NCBI RefSeq assembly: GCF_011397635.1
Contig: NC_064753.1
Location: 33,256,322-33,320,321 of the forward strand
Origin: Epinephelus fuscoguttatus
Lineage: Eukaryota > Chordata > Actinopteri > Perciformes > Serranidae
DNA: 64,000 nucleotides
Reading direction: 5' to 3'
The translations under genes were made by a program, and so were the position numbers. Shown here one piece after another: positions 19,551-32,700 of the stretch; position 1 is the first letter of the stretch; every line of letters starts with the position of its first letter. The notes beneath the pieces were generated by a model. It saw only the letters and a list, made by a program, of their open reading frames with translations, did not search any database and was not told the DNA's origin.

Positions 19551-22500
19551 AGGCTCGGCACAGCGAGACTTCACCTATGAACTCTGGACGTGGAGGCGAG
19601 CCGGGTGGAGGTCTGGTAAAGTGGAGGACCGGAGAGGTTGATCAGAGCGTTCACGCCTGGAGGCTAAGGGACAGACTGTGAACTCATAATGGTGTTTTGA
19701 TACGGTTCTATTTTTAATGCAATGTTTATATATACCTATTTAAAAGAATATTTTTATTTTGTATACTATTTCGAGTTACGCCGGGCATTACCACGCTGAC
19801 GACATTAGCATGTTGTGTTATGTTGTTGCTAGGCGACAAGGAAGTCAGGGAATGCCAGGAGGTGACTTTCACCAAAGATATTTTAAGTGCAGTTGGCCAA
19901 TCACAGAGCGGAGTTGGCCTCTGGCAGTCGGTTAAACCAGACGTGCGATTCAGAGCAGTGGAAGGAGTTGTGCCTGAGATGCTGATTGGACCGTTCCGCT
20001 TCAACCCAGAGGCCCTTAAAGTGAAAATCAAGAATCAGTAAAACTAATGCAGCTCTTTTGAGTAGCAGGGTGCAAACACAGTCACTGCCCTAAACTATCT
20101 TCAGCGTGTTTTCAACTGTAATTTTTTTTTTTTTTTTTTTTTAAAGCGGAAGTTCAACTTTTTGGGAAGTCAGCTGAATCTGTCCATCAAATATCAGGCT
20201 GCAGCATGCAGACAGATAGCTTAACGTTAGCATAAAGACTGGGAAAGAGGAAATAGCTCTGCTCTGTCCAGTGATATCAAAATCTAGTACCTCTAAAACT
20301 CCCGAATTAACACGTAATGCCACATTTGTTTAATTAGAATAGAAAAATTAAAGTGTAAAAATTTCAGTTTACTGTTAAACAGGGGGTTACATGTTGGATT
20401 ATTTTTGGCTCTGGGCAGTTGCCAGGCATCCACGGAGACTGCAGTAAGTTTCTGTGCCTGGTAAAGAAATGGTCCCCCTGTTTGATGACATGTTTATTCG
20501 TTTGTAACATTTGGTCAGAGCCAGGCTAGCTGTTGACTTCTTTTTTTCCAGTCTGTGCTAAGCTAAGCTAACCCAGCTTCATATATATATTGGGCAGATA
20601 AGAGAGTGGTCTAGATTTTCCCAACTGTCAAACTTTTGCTTTAAGCGGAGCCTCAGCGTGGATTTTTACCACCAAGTGGAATGAAACTTTCCTATAAACT
20701 GACTTGAGATCAGTCTGTAGGAAAAACTCCTTAGATACGCTCTTATCCACTGCCTCTGCAGAGAATGCTGTATTCTTCCTCATTCACTTTTGTTACTGTG
20801 TTTTTACTATCTGCTTGTTTCACGTCATTGGCTGTTTGGAGGGCGGTTGCAGCACCAGTCTTTACAAACTCACACCAGGGTGGCAGCAAATGAGAGAGCA
20901 CTGAGATACTATTGGGATCTTTAAACTCAAAGCACACCACAAAATGTTTATAAAAGAAACAGCCTGCCCCAGGCTCATATTATCTCATCATACAGCCCTG
21001 CCTGCCCTGGCTGTTGTTACTTTAAACATGTAGAGTTTGAAGGGCTGCTGCTGTAACCAGGTGATGATTAAAGTCAACTTACTGATGTCTGACCACACTC
21101 TGACATGCTGAAATACTTCTTGCTATGATATAGCATATGACCCATTTGTATTCCTAAAGGTGATCCAGTCAATGTTTATTTTATTCAACTTTGGTGCCTG
21201 AGAGCTTAAACCATAACGGTATTGAGGACCACACCATATCAGGTCCATCTCTTTGCGGATTGGATGTAGATAACAGAACGAATGTGGCTAATAAAAAAAG
21301 ATATCTGTCGGTATGGCCCAGGAGCTGACCCACTGCATCTCCCACTGCACATAGGTCATTGTCATGACACTCATGTGGATTTGACAGCAAGGGATGTTTT
21401 GATTGGTGATGAATGCAAACTCAAAAGGCTGGAGGACTGAATGCATCACCTCATTACCAGTTCATGTATTTTCAGTTACCAGAATGGTGTTACAAACAGG
21501 TTGCCTTGCATGTCGTTGCCTTTCTGTTAATACACGCCTGCTAAACATCTTCTTACTCTGAAGTGGGTTCCTCATTAGTAGCCGCCTCTCCTTCACCAGC
21601 ACCAGCCTGTAGTTGGTGCTTAACTTCGGGCAGTATTAAAGATGAGCATCAAGGTTGGATTGACTGTTCATGATTCCAATAGACTGTAGGGCTGGGTATC
21701 CCCTAAAAACTACAATGCCAGTACCCTACAAGTGATACTGATACCAATAGTTCGTCATCATGTGAATGGAAGCTTTCAGTTGAGTAAAAAGCCACCAGAT
21801 GCCACAGATATATAGTCAAGCCATACTTTAAATGTTTAGGTGGCATCTCAGCAAACTCTGTCAAATACAAGGTGCTTGACTTCACCCCTGCGCAGACTGT
21901 ATGGGTTGTAGCTGCTGTGGTGGGCCAAGAATGCTCGAGGTAATTGGCTGCAAGCACAACCATACAAACAGTATTTTTTCTTCTATATCTGGGTACTAAA
22001 AGCTTTGAACGCAGCTTTCGTTTGACTACTTGGTACTGGGTTTTTTTGGTCAACGCCCTAAAGGTATCGAGCACAGATACCCAGCCCTGATAAACATCAA
22101 TAGAAAAAGCCTTTTTATCAAGAGGTTCAAAATCTAAGGATCTGTTTTTCCTGTGCGGTTGTGAATTTCGCATTACCCTCCTCAGTCAAGTTTCAGGTTA
22201 AGTGTCAATGAGGCGGAGGAAACTACATTTGAGACGAGCCAGTGCGCTCACATGTGGATCGCCGGTGCTGTTTGTGCCTCAGAAAAAGTAGTTTTGGTTT
22301 CACACTAAGGCCATTGTTCTGCTTTGTCTGCAAACTTGACCCTTAACTCAGCTCCCCATGGTGCTTCTGCTTTGTTTGTGGTTGTTTTCCACTTGAATGT
22401 AGCTAATTTTTCAACTGAATGTTGCTGTTGACTTGAATTGGCATGATTTTTTTTAAGTTGGTAGCACCATAGCTGATATTTGTATTTGTTTAATGGGTAT

Positions 22501-23035
22501 ACTTTCATGTCACCTCCAATGTTTCTCAGTAACAGAAAGAAGACATGTTTAAGTTTGCTTTAAATCCTGCTTCTGTCAGTTCTTACTTGAATGTTAAGCC
22601 CTTGCTCAAGTGACACCTTCTGACTGCTGCCTTTGTTTTGGTGAAACCTGTAAGATTTAAGTTGAAGGAGAGGAATGAGATTCGGAAAGATTTTATGTTC
22701 TATATCCTCTCAACCACATTGCCCTGAAGTGTACTTGATCCCTCTCTAGCCTACATGAAATTTGGAGACAGGTTTTAAGTAAAACTTTTTCTCTTGATGT
22801 CCATCTAAGTCTTCATAAAAGTTGTCAAATTGAGTCGCAGAATTTGTTTTCTATGTGCCATACATATCCCAGGATGCAGTCTCAGAGTCCTGGTTGAACC
22901 TGTTGTTGAATGTGTCGCTGCTGGAGAAGTCATTGGAGCTGGTCCTCACATTTCGGCTTTTTACACTGTTCAGTTTCCCCACAGCATTTCTGAAAATGCC
23001 TTTTGACATCCAAAATAAAACAAATGGTGTTTAAA
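19551..23035 (+). other. tmem39a: Downstream region and probable long 3' UTR of tmem39a
   Basis: No further coding exon is evident. ATTAAA occurs near 21636. An AATAAA at 23014-23019 follows a TTTTGACATCC stretch and could end a 3.5 kb UTR. A MITE occupies 20143-20644. How far the transcript extends is an inference and needs RNA data. Confidence 0.4.
20143..20644. mobile_element. MITE with AAAGC-type inverted termini, in tmem39a 3' region
   Basis: The left terminus AAAGCGGAAGTTCAACTTTTT and right terminus (reverse complement AAAGCAAAAGTTTGACAGTT) are imperfect inverted repeats. The interior has GTTAGCATAAAGACTGGGAAA and GCTAAGCTAAGCTAAC blocks. The same blocks and termini occur at 28815-29799, and part of them near 35290-35400, so this is one family. 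A poly-T run abuts the left end. Confidence 0.65.
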
Positions 23036-24342
23036 CAACAATTGTGTCATGTGATGGATGTGTTGCATGAAGAAATATATGACACAGTTGCTTATTTCAA
23101 AGCATATATTTCATTAAATTTGCCAAGTCTGCACAATGTTGGACACCTGCAATGTTTTATCTTTGCCACAAGAGGGAGCTAAGCATTAAAGTACAACACT
23201 CAACAAAATGTCCTTCATATAACATCATCTGCAGCCTTGGAAAGAGTCATCAGAAGAACATGTTGAACAGTTATTTCAGCTGACAGAGTACACTTGCTTG
23301 TAGATAACTGCTGTGTCCACTGAGAGGAGATACATGATAGTTTGGACACAAACTGTTGGCACCTTTGGTTGCTGACTTGTACATTCATCCACAAAAATAA
23401 TCATTTTCAGTAGAAAAACTTCTTCAAGAGTTTCAACAGTGCAATCTTTAGTATTAGCACAATAAAAAGGCTACAATGCATGAACGGACATGGTTTTTTT
23501 CCCAGTCCTGCTCCTTGTCATCTGAGGGCCCGTTGTTGTCATACATCAGTTCGTGTTCCTGCTTCTGTTTTGCAAAACCACATGACATAGATGTTTAGCA
23601 TGAATGTAGCTAACTTTTTCATGTTTTTAGAGATGTGAGTAAAGATGCAAAACTAAGTACAGAACACGCCCTGTTTACATAATTTAGTGTCATTACTGGA
23701 TCAGGTCTGTATTTACATCATTGACATTTGCTGCTTATGCTGCGTTCACATGGAATCAGGGAGATGGTAAATGGCAAAGTGGACGTTTGCCCTAACCACT
23801 GACCACTAACCACTGAGGGGGGCGCTATGCATTAACAGGGGTGAAGCACATATCGATGGAGGAAAAAATTTTGATTAAACACCAGTGGAAAATAATGGAA
23901 ACGGTAATGGTAGATGGCATTGCTTGTCAAAATTAAAATATTTTAACTCATTGCCATCTTCCATGTCCGACTTGTCAACCTGATGTTACGAAGCTCCTTC
24001 ATACAAGGCGAAAACACAGCTGATCTGGACAGTTACTGGACAGTGGTAGAAAAATTACACTACAACATCACTATGGCAACATACTGTCCTGCCGGTCTGT
24101 CAGACTGTTTGTTTGTTTATCCTGTGCCGTCCAGAAGGTGTTGTCTACCATCTGCCTGATTCCATTTGAACGCAGCATTAAAGCAGGGTCAACAAAAAAA
24201 AAAAAAGTTTATAAAAATGTTTACATTGTTGTTAAATCAGTGCTACAAATAGTGGGGTTGAAAGCATGGATTCTTGCGGCCCCAGATATTCCAGTATGAT
24301 GCATGAGGATGTAGCAGGCCCGTTGTTTCGTAGCTACACCGC
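23036..24342. other. Interval between convergent tmem39a and prss23
   Basis: No coding sequence was recognised. Part of it must be the 3' UTR of prss23 on the minus strand, but I found no clear minus-strand AATAAA close to the stop. A forward AATAAA near 23460 could serve as an alternative tmem39a signal. Confidence 0.4.
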
Positions 24343-26273
24343 TCACCCCTCTCGGCAGTCCACAAAGTTTCCTTTTATCCAGTAGCAGATCTGAGCGTAT
24401 TTGAGAGGCGTGATTCTCACTGCTACGTTAAATTCCTGAGACGCCCCTTGTTTCTCCACCCACTGATGCCCAGAAAACACGCCTATCACCTTCCGCTCCC
24501 AGCGCCGGCGCCGCCCATCCCACATCCGGGCGTAGACTCCTGACCCGCTGGCACCGGGCTGAGCATCACAGTGCTGGTACAGCAGGTCTGACGTCTCCTC
24601 ACCGGCCCGACAGAACCGATACACTAGCTTGCCAGGACGGTCGTTATCAAATCCCGAGAAGTGAACTCGTCGTCCGGGCAGCCTCTGAGCCGGGGGGCTG
24701 ACTCCTAACTTCATGTGGCGGCGTTTGTGGGGTTTCTTGAGTTCAAGCAAAGCGTAGTCGTAGTCCATCCCAATGTCATTGGCGTTTCCTTTAATCCATC
24801 CTTTGGGCACGTGGGTGCGTTTAGCTCTGATCCACTGGAACTTCATTCTGTCATTGGTTGGTGGGGCGTAAGGAGCGTAGCCACCTTCAACATGGTTGGT
24901 GAAGTTTGAAGGAGGGTAAAAGGAAGCAGCCTGTGCGTCTCGTTGCTTGGTTTTTAGAAACCCAACCCGGAGCTTCTGGGCTCCTTTCACATAGTTTTTA
25001 CCATCATGAACGCAGTGAGCAGCTGTGAGAACATGACGGTCCCCCACCAGTGTACCAGAGCACCCAGTGGACAGCTTGACAGCCACCGAGAATGGATATT
25101 TAAGCAGAAAGTTCTGCCCAGCGATGCTAAAACGCCCATCGTGGCCGAAGATCTGTCGCTTCCTCCTGACATGTGACCGCTCAGCCTTCCCAGATGACCC
25201 CGGGGAATAGGCTGGACTGGTGTTAGAGGTGGGGTCATAGCCATAGATCCCAACAGCGGTCTCAGTGAGTTGACCGTCAGAATGGAGTGTCTCATAAGCA
25301 AGAAGACGCCGCAGGTCCCAGTAGCTCGGGCGAGGGGCCCTCTTGTGGCATTCTGGGTCACAGGAGGAGCTGACGTCCAAGCGGGCCGGAGAAAGGAAGT
25401 GAGGGGGTGATCGAGCCTCCGTCTGCTGTGGGAGGACCACAGGGACACGCTGCATAACCCACTGGGGACGGGAGGAGGAGGAGGAGGAGGAAAAAACAGG
25501 GGAAAGGAAGAGGAAAAATAGGAGGGAGGTAAACCTGTGGATGGACAGGAGCACATATTAGATCAACTCTTTCCAATTCACTGTCAGACATTTCTGCACA
25601 GTGATGCTGTTAAACGTGACCGGATGTCTGAGGCCCTCTGCATGACAAAACATTCTCATTCCTAAAACAAGCATCATAGATTTATAATCACAACCATGGG
25701 AGCTAAGGAGGAGCATTTCAGCTTGAGGAATTTTTTTTTCATCTGCCCTGGAATTTGGCAGCTGTGAACTTCCACTGTTTTTAATGCTGCAAATATGACA
25801 GACAGGGCAAAGATTAGGCCTTACTAGGCTCTGATGGAAAATTCCTAGGGTGGCCTGAGGGATTGGCCTTAAGCCTGCAAAAGTGGATGAATAACATTTT
25901 GTTTTGCACTGAATAAAGACGCTATTTTTTATGTAAATGGGTTAAAGGTGATAGAGACAGTTATGTGACAGGGGAGTGTTGTTATTTGAGAAATGCTGCA
26001 GAGATGTTAATGGAAACTATAGCATGGCATAGCTGCATCTACTCATAACAGAGTAATTAAATGAAAGCCATATTTAGATTCTTTATTTTAGGGGGAATCA
26101 ATTTATGAGAAGTGTTCATCTGGCAGAGCAGTTAACATTAGATTTTTATTTATTAGTTTACACGTACCCCCCTGTCTACAGAGTCCTCTGACTCCTCTAG
26201 ATCTCCCAAACACACGCGCAGATGAACCGGACACAGAGGAGACTTACCGGGGGAGCGCAGCCCGGGTGCGCAT
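24343..26273 (-). CDS. prss23: Serine protease 23, two coding exons predicted (405 aa)
   Basis: The main exon is 25534-24343 and the predicted first exon is 26273-26248 (ATG plus 26 nt, donor GTAAGT). Both junctions are phase 2. The product starts MRTRAALPR then FTSLLFFLFLSPVFS, a good signal peptide. Conserved blocks: LSTGCSGTLV, LTAAHC (His about 182), GMDYDYALLELKKPHKR (Asp about 268), QPGASGSGVY (Ser about 338), HVPKGWIKGNANDIGMD and ITPLKYAQICYWIKGN. A basic RRKRQI site near residue 132 is a likely furin-type maturation cut. The catalytic Ser is present, which separates it from PRSS35, where it is replaced. Human PRSS23 is 383 aa; the extra length here lies in the propeptide and a loop after LKTKQRD. 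The family is secreted and trypsin-like. Without the first exon the large frame has no ATG until WVMQRV, which would lose the signal peptide. Confidence 0.93.
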
Positions 26274-26620
26274 GGTTTGTCCTCTGCAGGTGAGCCGATG
26301 GTTGAACACGGAGGCAAGCGGAGCCCGCGATGGGTGTTTAACTGGTGAACACTGCTGCTGTTGCAAAACAAAAAAAAAAGGAGGCTTCTCGGCGCTTCTC
26401 TCAGGAACTGACGACTTTATTTAATCCTTGACAGTCTGGAGTTTTCCGAAAGCAGCAGCCGGGTGGAGAGCGGAGGAGTTGGATCATTGTGCGCTGCTGC
26501 AGGAGGCGCTCTCCTGACTATGTGCGCTCACAGTGTCACATCTGCAGGCGAGGATACAGAGTGAGATATCCGACCCCGATACGGTCATGTGACGTATCAC
26601 ATCACTGCTGCTGGTTAATA
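26248..26620 (-). promoter_or_regulatory. prss23: GC-rich 5' region of prss23 (first exon and promoter, predicted)
   Basis: GC-rich, CpG-containing sequence surrounds the predicted first exon (GCGCAGCCCGGGTGCGC near 26255-26270; CGAAAGCAGCAGCCGGG near 26447). It fades into AT-rich DNA beyond about 26700. The transcription start cannot be placed. Confidence 0.45.
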
Positions 26621-26699
26621 ACTCACTCATCTTCTTCCCCCCTCTCATACCAATATGACGAGGCTGTGATTGGAAGTCCATGGTAACGATTAGGCGAAG

Positions 26700-28814
26700 T
26701 CAGGTCTGTGTTTTATTAAATTTGGTGATTGGTTTATAAAGGTTTTGCACTTTGTGACAATTTTCACTGCAGTGTGCTCATTGCACATCAAACAATTTTT
26801 AATCCGGGGTGCATCTAATTATGATTAATGATTAACAGCTATCTCTGCCAAGTCAGTCTGCAGCCGATCCCGACACAAAAGTCGACAAAGTCCAAAACCT
26901 GATCACATTTTATGGTCGAAACTTGTTTATTTATGATTAATAAAGTTTGTAGTTTGATATGGCAACACATTTGACCAATTTTAGCAACAGTAACAAGCTA
27001 AGATGCTGTTAATTAGAAAGTACTAGTCTTCAACATTGGAACTTGATTATCATCTCGTTTGAGGACACTAGGACTTTATTGTTGTTGACAATGTTTAGTT
27101 TTCTATACTCATCAGGTCCTACTAATCCCAAATAGTTAGGAGAAAATGAATGTATATGTACATATATATATAGTTTAGATCTTTTCAAGTGGGGTTGTAT
27201 GAGGTATTTATCCATAGCCAGTATATAACCTACAATAGATCTCAGTTGGCTTGCCCCCAGTTTGGAGAAACAGGCAGGAGTACACCATAGAAGCTCAGCA
27301 ATGTACTGCTGCGGAGGGGTCAGCAACAAAATCAACGAAATGTTTTTAAGGCCGACCTTAAAAAACAATATCAATTCCACTGTACTTTGCTGTCAGACAG
27401 TTTCTGGCAGGGAAATTAGGTTGTTATATCACTCTTTTCAAAGCCAGACGACATTGAGAAAATCAGTGATTTAACAACGCCGAACAAAGAAGAAGAAGAA
27501 GATCTACCACTGCTTCGCACAGTTATTTTTTGTTTGTATTATTGTGTGACTTTGGTGTTTGAAAAGGTTAGTTTGGATTCACAAAGTCACACAATAACAA
27601 TAACTAACTAACTAAGTGATGAAGGCAGCGTCATGCCAGCTCCTGTTCAGCACATCCAGATTACTGTTGCTAATTCTTATGGGTTACATACTTTCTAAGG
27701 GGCTATCTGGTTTGTGGTTATACGTGGAAATAAGTGGTTAATAAATGGATTTTGTTCAGGATCCTTTCAGAAATTAAGTGGTCCATTAAAATGGGTCTTC
27801 CTAATGATTTAAGTAACTTTGAAGACAAGTGTCCTTTGAGAAGATTAACACAACAAGGTAGCACAAACTGGCAACCCAAAAGTTATTCTTCTAGGTATAA
27901 AGGTATAAAGTGGCCTCTTCATAATATTATTGTTTAGTCCGATAAAATGGGGTATAGACTGGCTGCTCAGAGTTTACAGTCCGCTGATGTTTTGATATCG
28001 ACAGGCCAACACAGCTGGACGGAGGCGTGAGCTGCCTGTCCAAAACTGTGAGAGGAAGAGAGGAAATGTGAGCGTGTAGAGAGGATGATGGAAAAGGAAC
28101 TCGAGTGGTGTGTAGCTGTTTGTGTATATGACTGTGTCTGAGAGCAAAATTGAGATGCTGCTCATACAGTGACCCACTCGCCACAAAAACACTGACCCAG
28201 ATCAGGCGACACGGCCTGATTCCCCCTCCTTCTCCCTCCCTGTGTCGCACAGACACGTCCACAAAGGCCGTCAGACTTCTCATTAAATAATTATGGAGCA
28301 CACATACGTCGACATTTAGCCCAAACACACTTTCTCACTGTTGATCCTCTGGTTTAATTAATCACAAAAGACTTTTCAGCTTTTTATTTCTGAACAGAAA
28401 CCTCGCTCTCTTCACATCATATGACTGTGATTATCCCCTCTGAAATATGACATTTACATTCAGAGGCGAACTCTGCTCAGTGGGCAGAGTGAGGCTCTGG
28501 TGCCAATGTTAGAAGTTTGATTTCCACTCAACTCACCCATGCGGAAAATGTGCGCGCTGTTGGTAGATAATATGCTATGTAATGATTTCATTACTGCCAC
28601 CAAAAAGACAGGGAGAAAGAAAGAAAGAACAAGAGGGGTGGGGGCGGTGAATGGGGACTCATGCATGGCTGAACAGTTAGCCAACCTCCACCCATCTCTC
28701 CATGCCCAGCACAAATTTGTTCAAATGAGGACTGTAATGCCAGCAATCATCATTGGATTCTCGTGAGGCATGTGCAGAATTTAGAATGTTTATGGGTTTT
28801 TTTACCGCAAAATT
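26700..28814. other. Intergenic, no gene seen
   Basis: AT-rich with scattered short ORFs lacking family features. A tRNA-like trace (CTGCTCAGTGGGCAGAG near 28471, GTTTGATTTCC near 28516) could be a decayed SINE head. Nothing else was recognised. Confidence 0.4.
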
Positions 28815-29799
28815 AAAGCACTAGTTTGACATTTTGGTAATTATATTGAGAAGATCAACACCACTCTCATGTCTGCTCGATGAATCTGTAGCCGGAGCTA
28901 ACAGCAAGTTAGCTTAGCTTAGCATAAAGACTGGAAACAAAGAAACAGCAAGCCTGGCTTTATAAAAAGGTAGCAACCAGGTGCCACACTGTAAGCAGCA
29001 TACATCTAACAGGAAGCTTCTAAAATGGTGGACACAGTGCTGAAAAAATGCAAATATATACACTTTAGGTACACTTTGCTAGTACCGGATTGGAACCACT
29101 TTTTAGCGCATGATGGCATCATGCAGTTGCTGCAGATTTGTCAGCTGCACATCCATGATGCGAATCTCCCATTCCACCACATCCCAAAGGTGCTCTATTG
29201 GACTGAGATCTGGTGACTGTGGAGGCCATTGGAGGACAGTGAACTCATTGTCATGTTCAAGAAACCAGTTTGAGATGATTTGAGCTTTGTGACATGGTGT
29301 GTTATCCTGCAGGAAGTAACCATCAGAAGATGGGTACACTGTGGTCATAAAGGGATAGACACGGTCAGCAACAATACTCAGGTAGGCTGTGGTGTTCAAA
29401 CCATGCTCAGTTGGTACTAAGGGGCCCAAAGTGTGCCAAGAAAATTATTTAGTTTTTTTGCAACTTGCGAATATTCGCCCATAACAGCAGTACTTACGGG
29501 AGCTAACAGCTAACTTGGTTGACAGTAAAGTACAACAGAAAGCTGGAATCAAGTGATGTAAACACGGAGGCTCTGAGCTCTGAACCAGTGTGAACCAAGA
29601 CAGCAACACTCTCTTATTTTTCATACTGTCAAAGCAGCACATTACCACTTTACTCCTCCCATTGTTAACTTCCACACCGTTTGCATTTATTTGCACCTCT
29701 TAGTGTCTTTGCATTGACTTTGTATGTACTCTGGATTATATCAATCTTCTCACCAAACTCTCTGCAAGAAAAACTAATAAAATGCTGAACTATTGCTTT
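28815..29799. mobile_element. MITE of the 20143-20644 family, interrupted by a Tc1/mariner fragment
   Basis: Termini AAAGCACTAGTTTGACATTTT (left) and the reverse complement AAAGCAATAGTTCAGCATTTT (right) are imperfect inverted repeats. GCTTAGCATAAAGACTGGAAA lies inside. The element is about 600 bp without the nested transposon at 29061-29444. Confidence 0.65.
29061..29444 (-). mobile_element. Truncated DD36E-type Tc1/mariner element nested in a MITE
   Basis: It begins with CACTTTAGGTACACTTTGC, a terminal repeat, next to a TA dinucleotide. Minus-strand coding for the transposase C-terminal third follows (29103-29429): TEHGLNTTAYLSIVADRV, YFLQDNTPCHKAQIISNW, LQWPPQSPDLSPIEHLWDVV. The catalytic Asp and Glu are present with 36 residues between them. 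The N-terminal two-thirds and the other terminus are missing, so it cannot move itself. It is closely similar to the copy at 46108-47159. Confidence 0.85.
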
Positions 29800-32700
29800 A
29801 AAAATCCAGTTCAAGATCTCCTGCAAGTGATTATACATCAGCACCTTTGCCAGGACACAGGGTGGACCTGCTGGCTCATCAAACACTGCTCTGAATAACC
29901 CAAAACCCCACCCATCCCACAACACAAATTTACAATTAACACACACGCACACACATACCTCTCTCTCTCTGGAGCAGTATCTGGGTCAGGAGGGTCTGCC
30001 AGCGTCTCATCCTCCTCTTGTCCCATTAACTCTGATCTGGTTTCTCACATGTTCACACAAAGCCAGAGTTACCTGAGGCTTTATAACCAAACTGTCTCTA
30101 GGTATTTTCTCACCATTTCGACAGATCAGGTTTTGCTGTTTGATAAAAACAAGTTTTTATTTGTCCACATTTGGACTCATTTGAGTATCTATATATGATT
30201 TTCTTTTAATCTTCTAGGACAACAGGAAGGGATGCCCTTCCTTCCCTTTTTACCACTGCCTGGGTGCTAATAATGGAGACATTTCTGTTTGTTTTGAATT
30301 GTTATGAAAGGCCCCGTTTGTTTGGCTATGCCTGCTGTTGTCAAGGAAACCCACATTCCCCGGAGTACTGTTCATGTTAATTGTCTTATTCCTCCCACTC
30401 TCCTCCTCTCGCTTCTGGCCGCAGACACAATCAAGCAAGTGTGGACGACCTCACATGTTTGAATCCTCTCTCTTTATGTCCCTCCGTCTGTCTCCGTCTC
30501 TGTCTGTCTCTGTTGCCTCTCTGTATTTCCCCGTCTCCGTGCCTCTCAGTCTCTCGTCTGAATCATCTCTCTCATCCTGGACCTCTTCGCTCGATCGTCC
30601 CTGGAGACCACGAAACAGCTGTTTGGCAAAACAAGATAACCACAGACGACTTTCTCCTTGAGAAGTTATTTGCTGTGAAATCGTAGGGGGGAACTTTAGC
30701 CAAGTTTAAAGCTCAGGGCAGAGCCAAAAGGAGTGCAACTGTTGGCAGGAACATTTGATGTATAACTTTAAATGTGTCTTATAGAAGATTGTAAACACTG
30801 CCTCGCTCAGCTGCAGTTAAAGGACATTTGATGCTCAGTGCATTCCCAGAGTTATTTTGTGATTAAGTTTGATTATTTATTATTCACTTTCCTCTACCTT
30901 GCATCCATAGGCTACTTACTTATGTGTCATTTTGTCTCCTTTTACAAGAAAAGCCCACAATAATAGTGGTAATTGCATAGTAACACCAGAAGAGCAACTT
31001 GATACTGAAATTGGTTGCAGCTTTTGCCCCAACAATCACATTATGGTACATATTGTATGCAAACTATGTGAACTCAATGCCACGGTCACATACACTGGAA
31101 TGTCGACAGCTGGGTTGTCTGTCCTGCCTGATAATAGTTTAGTATTTACACTAATTCCCCTTTACGACAGGCTTGGCCTGGCTTGTCTTGTCTTGTCTTG
31201 GCTTGGCTTGGTTTGGGCCGTCCGCCCAGCACAGCAGGGATTTGCATTTCCACTACAACACGGCTACCCACGTAAAGGTATGTCTTAAACTGATGATGGC
31301 TTGTCTTGACTGATGATGTTTTAAAGCAGTGGACTTGATTAGACTTCCCTTTGTTGAAGAAAAGCCTAACAAATATCTGCCAATTCAGTGATAACACTTT
31401 TCATTTCCTATAGATTTTTCACAATGATAAAAAAAAAAAATCACGACTAAACTCCAAACCACAGAGATTCAGTTACAAGCTACAAAAGTACTGAGAGACT
31501 TTTAAAAACATCTCTTTCTCTGGTCTCCTGCAGACAGACATGGGTACAGTCTTGCAACTCTCACACTTGTTTGGGGGTCGTCAGGGGTTGGCTGTGGTCG
31601 GCGAGACGTCACCACTACCCGCTTGAAGGCAGGCCGCCCAGCTTTTGGACCTACTCCGGAGAAGGTCCACCTTGGGCGCAGCTTTGCGTGGCTTGGCGCG
31701 TCTAAACTGACTATGGAAACACAAATCGTTACGGCATAACAACTCGGCACAGCCAAGAGTGCTAATGGGAAAAAGGTATATGTATCCTTAAGGCCAGACA
31801 TCGTGGCCACTTCCTTATCAGATATTTGCATAAGATGATTTTTTAAAATCTGAATCTGCATTGTTAACGCCCATGTTTACACTGACTTCTCCGTCTCTGT
31901 ATTTTGCTGTTGCATTGCTTTGTTTCTTTGTCACTCTTTAAAGAGAAACTTGAAACAAAACTGAAAATCTTTAATTTCTGCTGACCTCCAGTGGTGTGAC
32001 TTTTCCACCCTGCTGTGGTGATGTAGAAATATATTCCAAGGTGTGGTCAGTACAATGTGACATCACTTTTGGGAGTGGTTACAGTAGCAACAGAGCACAC
32101 TTATGATTGGTATTGCAGAATTCAGGGAATATTCAAAGTGGAAACTCTTTCCATGGGAATCAATGGAAATTTATGGTTATTAAGAGGAAATTAAATAATA
32201 TTATCTAATAATAATATTTAAATAAAGTAAATAAAAATTAAATCAAAATGTAGAGGTTATTTACATATGCATATCATATGCAGACAGAAACAAACCTTTT
32301 ACTGTATCATAAGCAGACATAATTGTAAACTCTTCTAATAGAAATGTAAAAAATCAATAATTTAGTCCAATTCAACTTTAAAGGTCTACTTCAGTAATAC
32401 TCAGATTACTTCATGTGCTCATTAACCATTTTCTAAAGTACAATGAAAATAAACTGATTCACAGTGGAATATATGTGTCGATATAAACAGCTCATTCTGG
32501 GGTAACAAAGGCACAATGATTCTCATTTTATAGATTTTATAGATTCAGATCACTGATGAATTTATATAGCCAATATAGTCCCCTGAATCCTAACAAAAAA
32601 AATCCTATGAACCACCCTCCAGAATAAAAGACTTCTCTCCAAAAAATAATTTCCTTACAGGCCTTCACATCCTCTCCCTTGGTTATGGACTTTCCAAGTC

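Noticed and set aside
24987-25591. Alternative minus-strand ORFs with ATG near 25556 and 25591
   Set aside because: They are shifted frames of the prss23 exon, Pro/Ser-rich artefacts lacking family features.
28466-28535. tRNA-like stretch (CTGCTCAGTGGGCAGAG ... GTTTGATTTCC)
   Set aside because: It resembles A and B boxes but no cloverleaf or tail could be supported. At most it is a decayed SINE.
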